NCBI GenBank assembly: GCA_943736015.1
Contig: OX031062.1
Coordinates: 32,213,462 to 32,277,461, forward strand
Length of the DNA stretch: 64,000 nucleotides
Reading direction: 5' to 3'
Source: Tridacna crocea
Taxonomy: Eukaryota > Mollusca > Bivalvia > Cardiida > Cardiidae
How positions within the stretch are numbered: the stretch's first letter is position 1; each line of letters opens with the position of its first letter. Below are positions 1-9,729 of the stretch, piece after piece. The position numbers were made by a program, and so were the translations under genes. The notes under the pieces were generated by a model. That model saw only the letters and a list, made by a program, of their open reading frames with translations, ran no database searches and had not been told where the DNA came from.

Positions 1-330
1 AGATTGTCAGATATCAAAATGAATTCACAGAAATGTTCCTTGAATGACCCTTTTCAATAATGTTCGCGAAACTTTGATAGGTCAAGAAACATGGCTCTGG
101 TGAATGGGGTCTACTTGCACTGTACGGAAATAAAGAAACTCCTAAAAATTGTTCTTTTCTGAAACTGCTGGTCAGATTTTGAAAGGACTTTTACAGGTGA
201 CCTTTTGAAAATTGCTTAGCAAAATAATGATTGTGTTTCCAGTGTTTCAATACCTCAGAAAAAAAACGGCTGTGGTCCTCTCAAAAATTCAGGTGAGCGA
301 TCCAGGGCCATCTTGGCCCTCTTGTTTTAA
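1..330 (-). mobile_element. End of a pearl/Helitron-like tandem-repeat element (cut by window start)
   Basis: The last ~45 bases (CAGGTGAGCGATCCAGGGCC followed by a small GGGCCA/TGGCCC hairpin and CTCTTGTTTT) match the same end of the copies that stop at 13092, 31824 and 61305, and the reverse complement of the start at 62199. The bases before it are too diverged to count internal units. Confidence 0.6.
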
Positions 331-349
331 GTAGACCTAATTCATATCA

Positions 350-668
350 TGTAACTCTTTACCAGACAATTCGACCAAGTACATGAAGCCTTTCGAAAAC
401 ATTGTTGGAAAAGGAGAAAGCGCTGGTAACCAGCATTTTCTCCTTTTACCACAATGATTTCTCTAATTTCTAGATACTGGACAAAATTCAAAGCATCTGC
501 AGACATCAAATTAAATCTTGGTTATATGATGATTTCTGACTTTGATAGGATAAAAGAAAATATTGCGGGAAAAAGAGAAAATGTTGGTTCTCCTTTCAGT
601 CCAACAATATTTTCCATAGGCTTCTTTCTCAGGGATGTTAAAAGTTGGGATTGTGTGGTAAAGAGTTC
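350..668. mobile_element. Two fused TTAA-MITE A fragments
   Basis: Two separate hairpin centres are visible, around 398-460 and 545-620. The first belongs to a copy read in reverse and the second to a copy read forward, with a degraded TTAAC(T)CTTTACC end on the left and TGTGGTAAAGAGTT on the right. A further remnant (GGCCACAATGTTTTC) lies near 718-735. Confidence 0.6.
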
Positions 669-827
669 AAGGAAAAGAGGCATTTGAAAACCTTTGGCAG
701 ATAGATAATTTTCTCCAAGGGCCACAATGTTTTCTTGAAGTCTTTATTAAGATCTTTATCATCAATACCTCTTCATCTGTCTTTCATTTTTCTTTAGTGA
801 CCGCTACATTGAAAACAAGATATTTAA

Positions 828-1050
828 CTCTTTACCACACGACAATATTTTAGACTGGTTCAAATTGAAAGCATTTGCAGACGACAAAATAAAGGTGACT
901 GAAAAATTGAATTTTTTTCTGGGAAGGGTAGAAAACACTGTTGGAAAAGGAGAAAATGCTGGTTACCAGCATTTTCTCCTTTTCCTACAGTATTTTCAAA
1001 ACGGGCTTCTTTTTCAGGGGCGTCAAAAGTAGGGATTGTGTGGTAATGGG
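828..1050 (+). mobile_element. TTAA-MITE subfamily A, complete
   Basis: Flanked by TTAA at 824-827 and 1051-1054. Ends read CTCTTTACCACACGAC and GTGTGGTAATGGG, inverted to each other. The centre holds the family hairpin (stem about 33 bp, core AATGCTGG/CCAGCATT). The forward direction used throughout is CGACAAAATTTTAGAC end first. Confidence 0.85.
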
Positions 1051-1065
1051 TTAAAAGAAAAAAGT

Positions 1066-1290
1066 TGAAGTCTTTACAAGCCGACAAAATTTTAGACCAG
1101 TCCAATTCGTAAGCACTTGCAGACGACAAAAATAAACGTTACTCAAAAATTGAAAGTTGTTTCCAGCAGGGGAGAAAACATTGTGGGAAAAGGAGATAAT
1201 GCTGGTTACCAGCATTTTCTTCAATTCCAACAATGTTTTCAAAAGGCTTCTATCCCAGGGTCATAAAAGCAGGGATTGTTTGGGAAAGGG
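1066..1290 (+). mobile_element. TTAA-MITE subfamily A
   Basis: Right end TTTGGGAAAGGG with TTAA at 1291-1294. The left TTAA is mutated (TTGAAGTC). The hairpin arm on the right has several unpaired changes (TTCTTCAATTCC). Confidence 0.75.
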
Positions 1291-1294
1291 TTAA

Positions 1295-1515
1295 CCCATT
1301 ACCCCACAATCCCTACTTTTGACTCCCCCGAGAAAGAAGCCTTTTGAAAACACTGTGGGAAAAGGAGAAAATGCTGGTAACCAGCATTTTCTCCTTTTCC
1401 CACAGTGTTTTCTACCCTTCCCAGAACAAATTTCAATTTTTCAGTCACCTTTATTTTGTCGTCTGCAAATTCTTTCAATTTGGACCAGTCTAAATTTTTC
1501 TCGTGTGGTAATGGG
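1295..1515 (-). mobile_element. TTAA-MITE subfamily A, complete
   Basis: TTAA at 1291-1294 and 1516-1519. It shares its left TTAA with the copy ending at 1290, so the two sit head to head around one target. The hairpin is the CACTGTGGG/CCCACAGTG variant in both arms. Confidence 0.85.
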
Positions 1516-1518
1516 TTA

Positions 1519-1908
1519 ATCACCAACTGGCATTGCTGCTGGATCAATTTTAAGGGCGATTACTCCAAATTTGCAAGGTTTTATACAGAAACTTCGTGTC
1601 AAAAATTTCTTTGTCGGAAAAGTAGCTTCCAGTCATGGTGAGTGATGTCTAATCAAAAGGACGTTTGAAAAAAAATCATGAAATTTGAAAAACTTGAAAT
1701 TTTTAATAAATTTCAAAGGGAGACAATTTTTTTCTTGTGCTGATCATATATTATTGTGATGACGGCTTTTAAGCTTGAAGTCTAAACATAGTGGAAAAGA
1801 GAGAGTATTCTGGTTTAAGTATGTTCTCCTTTTTTCTACAATATTTTCAGAAGCTGTGTTCTGAAGGTCAGACACAGAGACACAGAGAGAGAAAGAGAGA
1901 GAGGGAGG

Positions 1909-1965
<57 letters not shown>

Positions 1966-2060
1966 GTGGGGGGAGGAGAAGGAGGGAGGGGGAGGGCGAG
2001 AGAGATATGGGGATTATTCCTTACTTGAAAAAAAAAAGTTCTGTAGCATCTTGTAAACAA
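1519..2060 (+). repeat. R1 low-copy repeat, copy 1
   Basis: Direct repeat of 2995-3421. Shared landmarks in the same order: TTTTAAGGGCGATTACTCC / TTTTAAGGGAGATAAGTCC, GGAAAAGTAGCTTCC, CATGGTGAGTGA, TTTCAAAGGGAGA, a GA-rich tract, and a GGGTTATTC / GGATTATTC stretch before TTCTGT. Both copies are flanked by a TTAA-MITE, so the block and a MITE may have been duplicated together. Confidence 0.7.
1864..1995. repeat. GA-rich microsatellite
   Basis: A long (GA)n tract with G-rich interruptions inside R1 copy 1. The paired copy (3305-3370) has the same tract but much shorter, so it has expanded here or contracted there. Both strands read open over it only because of the simple repeat. Confidence 0.9.
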
Positions 2061-2254
2061 GGTATTTGGCAATTTCTGGTTAATTATTTTCTCCATCCGC
2101 CATGATTATTATTTTTTTTTTAGTTCCTTATCATCATGGTTTCAGGGAAAGATTGATAGAAGGACAGATAGCCAGACAGAAATAGAATGACAGATAGAGA
2201 GATTGTTTAGGTCTGTGCTAATAAGTCTTGACTATAAAAAATTGTATGTAGCAT

Positions 2255-2419
2255 CTAAAGATGCAGTTGGGAACCTCTAGTAAAGTATTTTCTCCATTTG
2301 CCATGATGATGTCTTGAGACTACATAATTATGGTCTATCAAAACTGTAGGAATCTTTGACTTGGCCTTCTTTCTACCCTTCTTCGAAGCGTAACGTCCTC
2401 TTTTGTCGCGAAAATCCAT
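2255..2419 (-). CDS. Short basic ORF, possible first exon of a transposon-derived protein
   Basis: ATG at 2419-2417, stop TAG at 2257-2255, 54 codons. The first ~23 residues are strongly basic and start MDFRDKRGRYASKKGRKK. From memory, an N-terminus of the type D-x-R-G-R-[FY]-x-S-[KR]-[KR] is common in mollusc predicted proteins with Mutator-like transposase domains; this is recollection, not a search. The later part (a run of three His, then GKWRKYFTRG) may be coding or intron read-through; no strong GT donor is visible (the best is AGAG|GTTCCC near the stop). It lies in one of the few stretches here without a recognised repeat. It could also be a chance ORF or a dead remnant. Confidence 0.35.
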   Translation of the reverse strand: MDFRDKRGRYASKKGRKKAKSKIPTVLIDHNYVVSRHHHGKWRKYFTRGSQLHL

Positions 2420-2868
2420 TTTGTTCTAGACCGGAAGTACACCACCGGAAGGCTTTTCAATGTACTTTTTTTTTTGAGAATGGTTTATATTTTGTAAGTG
2501 TCTTTTAAAACCATAAAATTGCATATTCAACCCTGTTTCATCGTGTTAAATAAAAAAAATGGTAGAAAATATATTTTTCATGGACACTCTTCATAATATT
2601 TCGTAAATCCGATGAACTGGCGATTTCACACTGAATTTGACGCAATCGAACGACATTTGCCGAGTTTATTACGGGTCCACTACGTTAAAAATTGCAGTCA
2701 TTTATATCCCTTCCCTTATCTTTAATTTATTTTGTCTTCACTGTGCAGTTCTCTGTGTACAGGGTATTAACCTCTATCCTGCCAAATAAAAACTGTTGAC
2801 GATCACACAAAAACATTTTGCTATAATTGTACGTGCATTTTGCCTGGCTTATGTGACCCAAACTACAG
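2420..2868. other. Unassigned AT-rich stretch
   Basis: Lies upstream of the basic minus-strand ORF. Contains a T-run near 2467 and no recognised repeat or splice-bounded exon. It may hold that ORF's promoter, but I see no clear TATA box. Confidence 0.3.
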
Positions 2869-2869
2869 A

Positions 2870-2945
2870 TAAAGCAGCGGAGGGAGTAGAGCAAGATCAG
2901 ACTGCACGTATGTGCAGGCTGATCTTGCTCTACACTCTCCGCAAA
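2870..2945. repeat. P-family palindrome
   Basis: Inverted arms around AGATCAGACTGCAC/GTGCAGGCTGATCT with outer arms GGAGGGAGTAGAGCA and TGCTCTACACTCTCC. Confidence 0.7.
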
Positions 2946-2994
2946 TTATTCATGGTTGCGAACGGCAAGATAAGGGTTAAAAGGGGAAAAAATT

Positions 2995-3421
2995 CAACCA
3001 CCTACTGACATGACAGCAGGACCAGTTTTAAGGGAGATAAGTCCAAATTTGCAAGGTTTCACACAGAAGCCTATTCTCAACAATCTTTTTGTTGGAAAAG
3101 TAGCTTCCACGCATGGTGAGTGACATCCAAGTGAAAAGAAATTAGGAAAAAAGTCATAAGATTTGCAAAAATCAAAATTTTGTCAGATTTCAAAGGGAGA
3201 TAATCTCAGTGGTTGTGTCTGACCATTAAGTAAAAGGGAAAGTTTTCTGGTACTGCCATTTTCTCTTTTTCCCACAATATTTTCAGCAGCTGTGTACAGT
3301 TCTAAAGGTTAAGGAGAGAGCGATAGAGACAGACAGACAGAAAGAGAGAGGGAGACAGAAAGAGAGAGGTAGATATGAGGGTTATTCTTTTCTTCAAAAA
3401 AATGTTCTGTTTCATCTTCTT
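2995..3421 (+). repeat. R1 low-copy repeat, copy 2
   Basis: Partner of 1519-2060, with the shorter GA tract at 3305-3370. It runs straight into the TTAA of the next MITE. Confidence 0.7.
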
Positions 3422-3423
3422 AA

Positions 3424-3641
3424 CCCATTACCAATCGACAAAATTATAGACTGGTCCAAATTGAAAGCATTTGCAGACGACAAAATAATTGTGACTGAAA
3501 ATTTGAAATTTGTTTTGTGAAGGGTAGAAAACATGGGAAAAGGAGAAAATGCTGGTTACCAGCATTTTCTCCTTTTCCCACAATGTTTTCTAAAGGCTTC
3601 ATCCTGAGGGGCGTCAAAAGTAGGGATTGAGTGGTAATGGG
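3424..3641 (+). mobile_element. TTAA-MITE subfamily A
   Basis: Left TTAA at 3420-3423; the right TTAA has mutated to TTTT. The left hairpin arm has lost a few bases (ACATGGGAAAAGG), so the stem is imperfect at its base. Confidence 0.8.
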
Positions 3642-3644
3642 TTT

Positions 3645-3725
3645 TCAAAATTTTTCAGCACAATAGCCGCCGTGAGAAAACTGAAATTATGTTGAAAAAA
3701 CGCCGTTAAAACATCAACAAAAAGT
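3645..3725 (+). mobile_element. SINE 3' tail fragment
   Basis: CTGAAATTATGTTGAAAAAA followed by CGCCGTTAAAACATCAA resembles the tail of the SINEs at 8848-9325 and 56650-56970. No tRNA-like head remains. Confidence 0.5.
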
Positions 3726-3798
3726 ATATAAGTCTGTAGAATTCGGGTGCAACTGGGTAACCGTTTTCATTTTAGGGAGTACAGCTGTCGAAAATACT

Positions 3799-3995
3799 TG
3801 AGCCATGCTCTGGCAAAAGGGGGCTTAATGCATCTCCGTGATGCATGACACGAATCAAACTATCACATTATCACAGATCCATAATAGCCACCTTTTTGAA
3901 CAGCTGACTTAATCTTGAGGTAGACCGGTCCTGGGACATACAGAAATACTGACCAAATGCACAAAGCCCCCTTTTCACAGAGTCTGGTTCATAAT
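3799..3995. mobile_element. D-family element without the GC-rich palindrome
   Basis: Inverted ends GAGCCATGCTCTGGCAAAAG and CTTTTCACAGAGTCTGGTTC, each next to GGGGGCTTAATGCA / TGCACAAAGCCCCC. These are the outer parts of the D elements at 48880 and 55630; the central palindrome is absent. Confidence 0.6.
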
Positions 3996-4440
3996 TATAC
4001 ACATTTCAAACGTCTGCTTCTAATCTGTGATATATATATATACAAACTCTACGAATCTTTCCAGGTTGAAACCTTTGATCTATTTTTTGTTTTCCCCGAA
4101 TAGTTTTGTAAATCCAATTCCGATCGGATACTTGAGAGTTTTATAGCATTTTTTCATAAGATTTAAACGAGGGAAAAGGGTCATTTATCTTTATCACGTT
4201 TCTAAGATCAGAGATATTAATTGTGCGCTGATATATGGATTGGTTTGAAAAAAACTTTGTACCCGAGTAACTTTCGATATCGTTTACTATTATAGAATCG
4301 CACTTAAGTACGCTGACTTCAGTTTCTATCGAACTGCACTTAGCTCTATACAAAATGACACTATTTTATACTTATCTATGAATATAGCGTTAGTAATCGA
4401 TATATTGCATGAGTTCAGAATTTTATCTAAATAGGGTCGA
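3996..4440. other. Unassigned AT-rich stretch
   Basis: Contains a short (TA)n run near 4031. The open frames on the minus strand here are short and have no splice or homology support. Confidence 0.3.
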
Positions 4441-4515
4441 GAACAGATCTTGGAAACGGGGAGAATGCTGGTCGCCCGCATTTTCCCCTCTTCCACAATG
4501 TTTTCCAATAGCTTC
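4441..4515. mobile_element. Degraded TTAA-MITE core
   Basis: A diverged hairpin centre, GAGAATGCTGGTCGC / GCGACCAGCATTCTC-like, followed by CACAATGTTTTCC. The element ends are not recognisable. Confidence 0.5.
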
Positions 4516-4589
4516 GATTACCAAGGTCGTTGAAACAAAGGATCATATTCTGACGCTATAAATCGTTTTATCGTGAAAATGGCTTAAAT

Positions 4590-4665
4590 ACCTATAGGGT
4601 CGATGGGTTGGATTAAGATCAGACTTCATGGAAAGTGCAGTATGATCTTGAATCTACTATCTTCT
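4590..4665. repeat. P-family palindrome, diverged
   Basis: TTAAGATCAGACTTCATGG and GTGCAGTATGATCTTGAAT form imperfect arms. Confidence 0.55.
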
Positions 4666-4710
4666 CTTTTTAACAAAGCAACTTCTTTGGTGTATATACC
4701 ATTATCTAAA

Positions 4711-4935
4711 CCTTTCCCAAACGACAAATTTTAGACTCTTCCAAACTGAAATAGTATGCAGACGACAATTTTAACTTTCATAACAATGGCAGAAAATTAT
4801 CCGAACGGACAGAAAACACTGTGGGAAAAGGAAAAATTGCTCGTTACGGGCAATTTCTCCCTTTTACCACAGTGTTTTCTAAAGACTTGTACTGCAGAGA
4901 CGTAAAAAAAAAACAAGGGCTCGTTTGGGAAAGGG
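4711..4935 (+). mobile_element. TTAA-MITE subfamily C
   Basis: Right TTAA at 4936-4939; left target reads CTAA. The hairpin core is the C type (AATTGCTCGTTAC/GGGCAATT), with CACTGTGGG/CCACAGTG at the stem base. Body motif AACTTTCATAACAATGGCAG is shared with the copy at 36971-37190. Confidence 0.8.
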
Positions 4936-5023
4936 TTAAAAATCACTTTACTTACATTGGAAATTGTAGTTCAAGAAGCCATTTGAAATGTATCTTGCTG
5001 TTGTATGTCTTTGTAACTCTTAA

Positions 5024-5244
5024 CCCTTTACTCCATAGAGACTCATTTCTACGCACTGCTTGTAGGAGCCTTTTGAAAACATCGTGGCAAAAGGTGAAAT
5101 TGCTCGTGACGAGCAATTTCACCTTTTGCCACAACGTTTTCTACTCTATCAAAAGGTGTCATATACACATAAGAAACGGCTTCATCCTTCCTGTTATTTA
5201 GGGTCAATTAGAGATACCATAGAAATGCCTTATGGGGTAAAAGG
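5024..5244 (-). mobile_element. TTAA-MITE subfamily B, complete
   Basis: TTAA at 5020-5023 and 5245-5248. Hairpin core GGTGAAATTGCTCGTGAC with its inverse. Body ends CCCTTTACTCCATAGAGAC and ATGCCTTATGGGGTAAAAGG. Confidence 0.85.
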
Positions 5245-5248
5245 TTAA

Positions 5249-5455
5249 CCAAACTTTAGGATAGTCCAAATTGAAAACATTTGCAGACAAAAAAAAGTGA
5301 CTAAAATGTTGAAACTTCTCTTTTATAGGGTAGAGAGCATTGTAGTAAAAAGAGAAAATGCTGACTACCAGTATTTTCTCCTTTACCCATAATGTTTTCT
5401 TTTCCAAAGGGCTTTCTTTGAGTGGTCCTTAAAACTCGAGAATTTGCGGTAAATA
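5249..5455 (+). mobile_element. TTAA-MITE subfamily A, degraded
   Basis: Starts at the TTAA shared with the preceding B copy (5245-5248). The hairpin is diverged (GTAGTAAAAAGAGAAAATGC) and the right end has lost the TTAA (GCGGTAAATAG). Confidence 0.65.
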
Positions 5456-5656
5456 GTAAATACTAATAAATACTACAAAATGTACTTTTTCCGTTCAGTC
5501 TCAAAGAATGTGAACGCCCGCGCAGTAAAAAGACGCGAATTGGCTTTGATAGAACGCGTTCATGGGGTAGGCCGCTTTGATACAACGGTTCATGGGGTTG
5601 GTCGGTCACTTGGGTCTATTTTAATGAGATAAATATGACGTCATTGTACTTTTTCG
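5456..5656. repeat. Short tandem duplication in an otherwise unassigned stretch
   Basis: Two adjacent ~31-base units: GGCTTTGATAGAACGCGTTC then ATGGGGTAGGCCG, and CGCTTTGATACAACGGTTCA then TGGGGTTGGTCG, near 5538-5610. Confidence 0.5.
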
Positions 5657-5917
5657 ATGCGATCCCATTTAATCAACTCCTGTTATAGACATTCCCACGA
5701 CCCTTTGCGACATCCTTGCGCGAAATCGAAAAGCAACAAATGTCTTTACAAAAAGATTGATGGTGTGAAATCTGCCAGCATACTGGACAGGCGCCCTTTA
5801 AATAAACCTGTCAACATTTTTAACCTATCACAAATGTTTGCTCATTCATTTTCTATCAGTACCGAAAAAGTAGGCCAAGAGCCAGCACTTTCTGTCATGT
5901 GTATGCCGAAAAACTAA
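5657..5917 (+). CDS. Unassigned ORF, 86 codons
   Basis: ATG to stop with an ordinary residue mix, but I recognise no domain, signal peptide or membrane segment. It is not part of any repeat I can see in this window. A chance ORF is quite possible at this base composition. Confidence 0.12.
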   Translation: MRSHLINSCYRHSHDPLRHPCAKSKSNKCLYKKIDGVKSASILDRRPLNKPVNIFNLSQMFAHSFSISTEKVGQEPALSVMCMPKN

Positions 5918-6274
5918 AGATGCAGGCAGCTCATAAAGGAATACCACGATTTTGTTTATATTTGTCTTGTTCTTATTTTGTGATGGATTGCAAGATATCG
6001 CCTTACCGTAATACAGAAATGAATTATTTTTTTAAGTTTTAAAGATGATATAAATCTAAAAAACGCCCTCTAAGCCCTTGAACCAAAGCGAAATTTATTT
6101 CTTTATGTATCGAGATAGTGAAACGTTTTGAACTAAAAATATCTTATAAAGTGCAAGAACTTTTCCAAGTAAAATCTATTTTAATCTTTTTCCAAAACGA
6201 AAAAGAAAGTCGATTTTTTTTCAGCAGGCCACGAATTGGAAAGTACTTCAAGTGAACTGAAGTTCCTTGACAGG
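5918..6274. other. Unassigned AT-rich stretch
   Basis: No repeat family, splice-bounded exon or RNA gene recognised. Confidence 0.3.
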
Positions 6275-6665
6275 ATAGTAAACCGCCCCCACTCGGCTTT
6301 TTCCTAGAAAAGAAAAATCAGGGGAGGCAAATCGCCTAACACTACACAGTTGTATTCGCAACAGTTATCTGAGGTTGTCCATGCATATGGGCTAATACAT
6401 ATCATTTCTATGGGCTTACACATATCATTTCATACCTAAAATTGTTTCAACAGATTTCAACATAAGTACATCATGAATGTCGTCCATGCTGAAGACTTGG
6501 AAAGAATGTCGACGCTTTCGGCTTTTTTTTTCGCGTTCTTCCCCCTGCCACTTTGAAAAAAAATCAGGGGAGGCAAATCGTTTAATATTACGTTGCTGCA
6601 TTTACAGGGGTTATCGAAAATTATTCAGACGAATAGACTTACATGCATATCACATGTTGTGTTTT
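6275..6665 (+). repeat. Local direct repeat, two units
   Basis: CTCGGCTTTTT near 6292 and TTCGGCTTTTT near 6517 both lead into AAATCAGGGGAGGCAAATCG and then a TTGTATTCGCAACAGTTATC / TGCATTTACAGGGGTTATCG segment. Unit spacing is about 225-245 bases. Confidence 0.6.
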
Positions 6666-7026
6666 TTACTAATTCAAAAGATGCATTTCGAGGGATGTAC
6701 ACCATGTAAATGGTCCCATACTGAAGATTTTGACACCCTTTCGACTCTTTTTCTTGTTTTTATTTCCCATCGAAAAATAACTTATAAATTTCGAATCAAA
6801 GCTCGCGTTTCCTTACTATTGTCAAAACCTATTTGTTACAGTTTATTGTCATTTAATGTAATTGGAACCATCTCTTTACTACACGAAAAAATCCAACACT
6901 TATCAAAATTAAAAACAGTTGCAATTAAGTGCTGACATGAAATTTTGACATGGCAAAGTTTAGATACAGAAGAATGCTCTGACATTCAATTTGCCAGTAA
7001 TTAGATACAACTACTGTATTTGATAT
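6666..7026. other. Unassigned AT-rich stretch
   Basis: An open frame runs through it from the local repeat but has no homology or splice support. Confidence 0.3.
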
Positions 7027-7030
7027 TTAA

Positions 7031-7250
7031 CCCTTAACCCATAAGGCATTTCTATGGTATCTCTAATTGGCCCTAAATAACAGCGAGGATGAAGCCATTT
7101 CTTATGTGTATATGACACCTTTTGATAGCATAGAAAACATTGGGACAAAAGGTGAAATTGCTCGTCACGAGCAATTTCACCTTTTGTCACAATGTTTTCC
7201 AAAGACTCCTACAAGCAATGCGTAGAAATGAGTATCTATGGAGTAAAGGG
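7031..7250 (+). mobile_element. TTAA-MITE subfamily B
   Basis: Left TTAA 7027-7030; right target mutated to TTAT. The hairpin is nearly perfect: AAAAGGTGAAATTGCTCGTC with its inverse. Confidence 0.85.
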
Positions 7251-7359
7251 TTATATACGTATAAACTGTTTATTATACTGCAAAGAAATTTCTCTTGATC
7301 TGATTGGATAATATGCCCCAAACATATATATCATGAACACTTGCAAAACCAACCTAAAA
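7251..7359. other. Short unassigned gap
   Basis: Nothing recognised. Confidence 0.3.
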
Positions 7360-7700
7360 GCAGTTTCTCTTTCGGGTGCCCCATATACAGGACTACACTA
7401 TCAACATGATATCCAAAAATGGCGGCGTCCATTCAGTTTCCATGGAGTTGGGACTTTCAAACGGAAATTCTACTTCGTCAGCATAATCAATTAAAAAAAG
7501 TTAGTAAAAATCGCCTTACAAACGTTGGAATGGTATAACATTGCAGTATAATAAATCCGTTGCACGGTCAGGCGGCAGGGGACTTGAAAACTTGTTCAAG
7601 GCTGTGGTAAATCATGCCGCCACCTCGCCTTCAGCTCATGATCAACCACAGCCGTGAACAAGCCAGTTTCCAAGTCCCCTGCCGCCTGACTGTACAACTA
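7360..7700. mobile_element. K-family palindromic element, copy 1
   Basis: A strong inverted repeat: arms CAGGCGGCAGGGGACTTG...TTGTTCAAGGCTGTGGT (7568-7616) and ACCACAGCCGTGAACAAG...AAGTCCCCTGCCGCCTGA (7645-7695). The left part (TTTCGGGTGCCCCA, AAAATGGCGGCG) recurs near 40285-40485. Confidence 0.7.
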
Positions 7701-7854
7701 ATTATTGTCGCACCGTCACCAAGGCCTACTAGGGTTGCTCCAGGTGCGGTACCGTATCCCCCCAGCCGTCTCTGCTAACAGTACCGTACCTTTAGCCGTA
7801 TACCTAGCCCCAGAGACTTGGGGTACGGTTCTGCATCCGCGGCAACTTTACCGT

Positions 7855-8411
7855 TAGGGCCATCCCCTTTGAATGTGTTAATTTGAAACACGATACTCGA
7901 TAGTACGATGACGATAGCGCAAAAGAACGAAACTACGATAGTGAAAACGCGATAGTACGATGACGATAACACGATATTACGATGGTGAAACTACAACAAT
8001 ACGATAGTACAATGATGATAGTGCGATATAGTATCTTGTAGTACGATGGTGAAACTACGATAGTACAATGGTGAAAAAACGATAGTCTAATGACGATAAC
8101 ACGATGGTACGATGACGATAATACGATAGTACGATAGTGATAATGTGATACTACGATAGCGCTATGGTGAAAACACGAAAATACGATACTGCGATGGTGA
8201 AATCGCGACAGTACGTTGGTGAAAACAAGATACTATATCGCACTATCATCATCGTACTATCGTTTTGTCGAGGTTTCACCATCGAAGTATCGTGTTATCG
8301 TCATCGTACTATCGCGTTTTCACCATCGTAGTTTCGTTGTTTCGCGCTAGCGTCATCGTACTATCGAGTATCGTGTTTCAAATTAACACATTCAAAGGCA
8401 ATGGCCCTAAC
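7855..8411. mobile_element. Inverted-repeat element filled with CGATAGTACGATG microsatellite
   Basis: Outer arms of about 67 bases are almost perfect inverses: left TTAGGGCCAT...GAATGTGTTAATTTGAAAC...CGATAGTACGATGACGATAG (7855-7922), right starting GCGCTAGCGTCATCGTACTA and ending ATGGCCCTAA (8345-8411). Between them lies a degenerate tandem repeat of CGATAGTACGATG(G/A) plus GTGAAA or ACGATAACA units. The repeat polarity flips near 8230-8240, so the interior is itself a large imperfect palindrome. Confidence 0.8.
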
Positions 8412-8547
8412 GATATTCCGTACTTTTGCACATTTATATTTTGACTGAAAATATAAGATAAAGAGATAAAAATGTATATACATGTAAATAAAACGCACGT
8501 GATACACCAAGCAATGCATGCAAGTCATCACATAATTATTTCCCCAT

Positions 8548-8745
8548 AAAATCCATTTTGTCCTATACAAACTACAGAATCTTGAGGTAGATTGTTCCTT
8601 TGACATGCAGAAAAATTGACCAACTGCAAAAAGTATCGACCCATGTCAGCCTGCGCGGATTGCGCAGGCTGACATGAGTCGATACATTTTGTAGATGCAG
8701 TAAAATCCTTTAAGCAGAGTAAAGCTCAAAACATTAAAACATGAT
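8548..8745. mobile_element. D-family element
   Basis: Central palindrome AAAGTATCGACCCATGTCAG / CTGACATGAGTCGATAC around GCCTGCGCGGATTGCGCAGG. Flank motifs CCTTTGACATGCAGAAAAAT and GACCAACTGC recur at 3930 and 20020. Confidence 0.7.
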
Positions 8746-8847
8746 ATATAAGATTATGGGTAGCTAGCTGAACGGTATTAAAGCATATCAATAAAGTATT
8801 AATGCAATGCATTTGGTAAAAACAAGGTCAAACAAAGACAGAGGGTC

Positions 8848-9325
8848 CTGCTTGGCTCTGTGGTAAAGTGTAGGACTCGTGACCTCGATGCTCCGGGCTC
8901 GAGCCTTTACTGGATCCACTGGGCCCTTCGTGGGAGTATCCTTAACCTTTTACCCCATAAGGTACTTCATTGGTATCTCTAATTGACCCTAAATAACAGC
9001 AAGGATGAAGCTTTTTTTTCTCTTTTTTTTTTTCGGGTATAAGACACCTTTTGATAGCGTAGAAAGCATTATGGCAAAAGGTGAAATTGCTCTTGACGAG
9101 CAATTTCACCTTTTGCCACAATGGTCTTTCCTAAGGCTCCTACAAGCAATGTGTAGAAATGAGTGTCTAGGGAGTAAAGGGTTAATTGGACGAGACACCT
9201 CAGAGTCCAGCCTAGTACTGGTGAAACCCTGGAAATACGTAACTATGTGATCTGTCACCGTCATTTGACTGAAATAATGTTGAAAGCAGCGTAAGACACA
9301 ATTCAGTCAATCAAAGAAAGACCGC
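8848..9325 (+). mobile_element. tRNA-headed SINE split by a B-type MITE
   Basis: Head with an A-box-like TTGGCTCTGTGG (about 8858) and a B-box-like GGGCTCGAGCC (about 8896), followed by GGGCCCTTCGTGGGAGTATC. After the MITE (8946-9181) the SINE resumes with GGACGAGACACC, GTCACCGTCATTTGACTGAA, and a tail ATGTTGAAAGCAGCGTAAG. The order matches mollusc SINEs known to me. Confidence 0.7.
8946..9181 (+). mobile_element. TTAA-MITE subfamily B, inside a SINE
   Basis: TTAA at 8942-8945 and 9182-9185. Slightly longer than other B copies owing to a poly-T insertion near 9010-9032. Confidence 0.85.
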
Positions 9326-9729
9326 AATCAGGGTATGAGATGGTTTTGCAGAAAGATATAAAGCGTATTCAGAACAGTACCGATGTTCATCATATAGGAA
9401 TCTTCAACTTCGTATTTAGGAAATTCCATAAATTTCATTTTTAGTGAAATTCATAAAAGAATTCTAAATTTAAAAATGACCTTATTCAAATACATTTAGC
9501 CTGATAAACACTGCAATATTTTTTTTCAGAATAAAGAATAGACTAAGAATATAATGGAAAAAAAATGTTTGATAAATATATAGGGCTGAAAACTACAAAA
9601 TGATCTCTTTTGCTCCGAGGTTAAAACGTTCGTTTTATTTGTTTAGCAGAAAAAAGAATTATTTATTTAGCGTTTTATGGGTTAAATTCACAAATGATTG
9701 AGTGCAGAGTGCTTGATATTGATCGGCTT
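9326..9729. other. Unassigned AT-rich stretch
   Basis: No repeat family or exon recognised. Confidence 0.3.

Noticed and set aside
1319..1519. Recurring open frames encoding ENTVGKGENAGNQHFLLFPQ on both strands at many positions
   Set aside because: They are reads through the TTAA-MITE hairpin. Because the stem is a palindrome, the same peptide appears on both strands, and no conserved start or stop goes with it.
1791..2105. 104-codon Arg/Glu-rich open frame
   Set aside because: Produced by the (GA)n microsatellite; the paired R1 copy lacks the frame.
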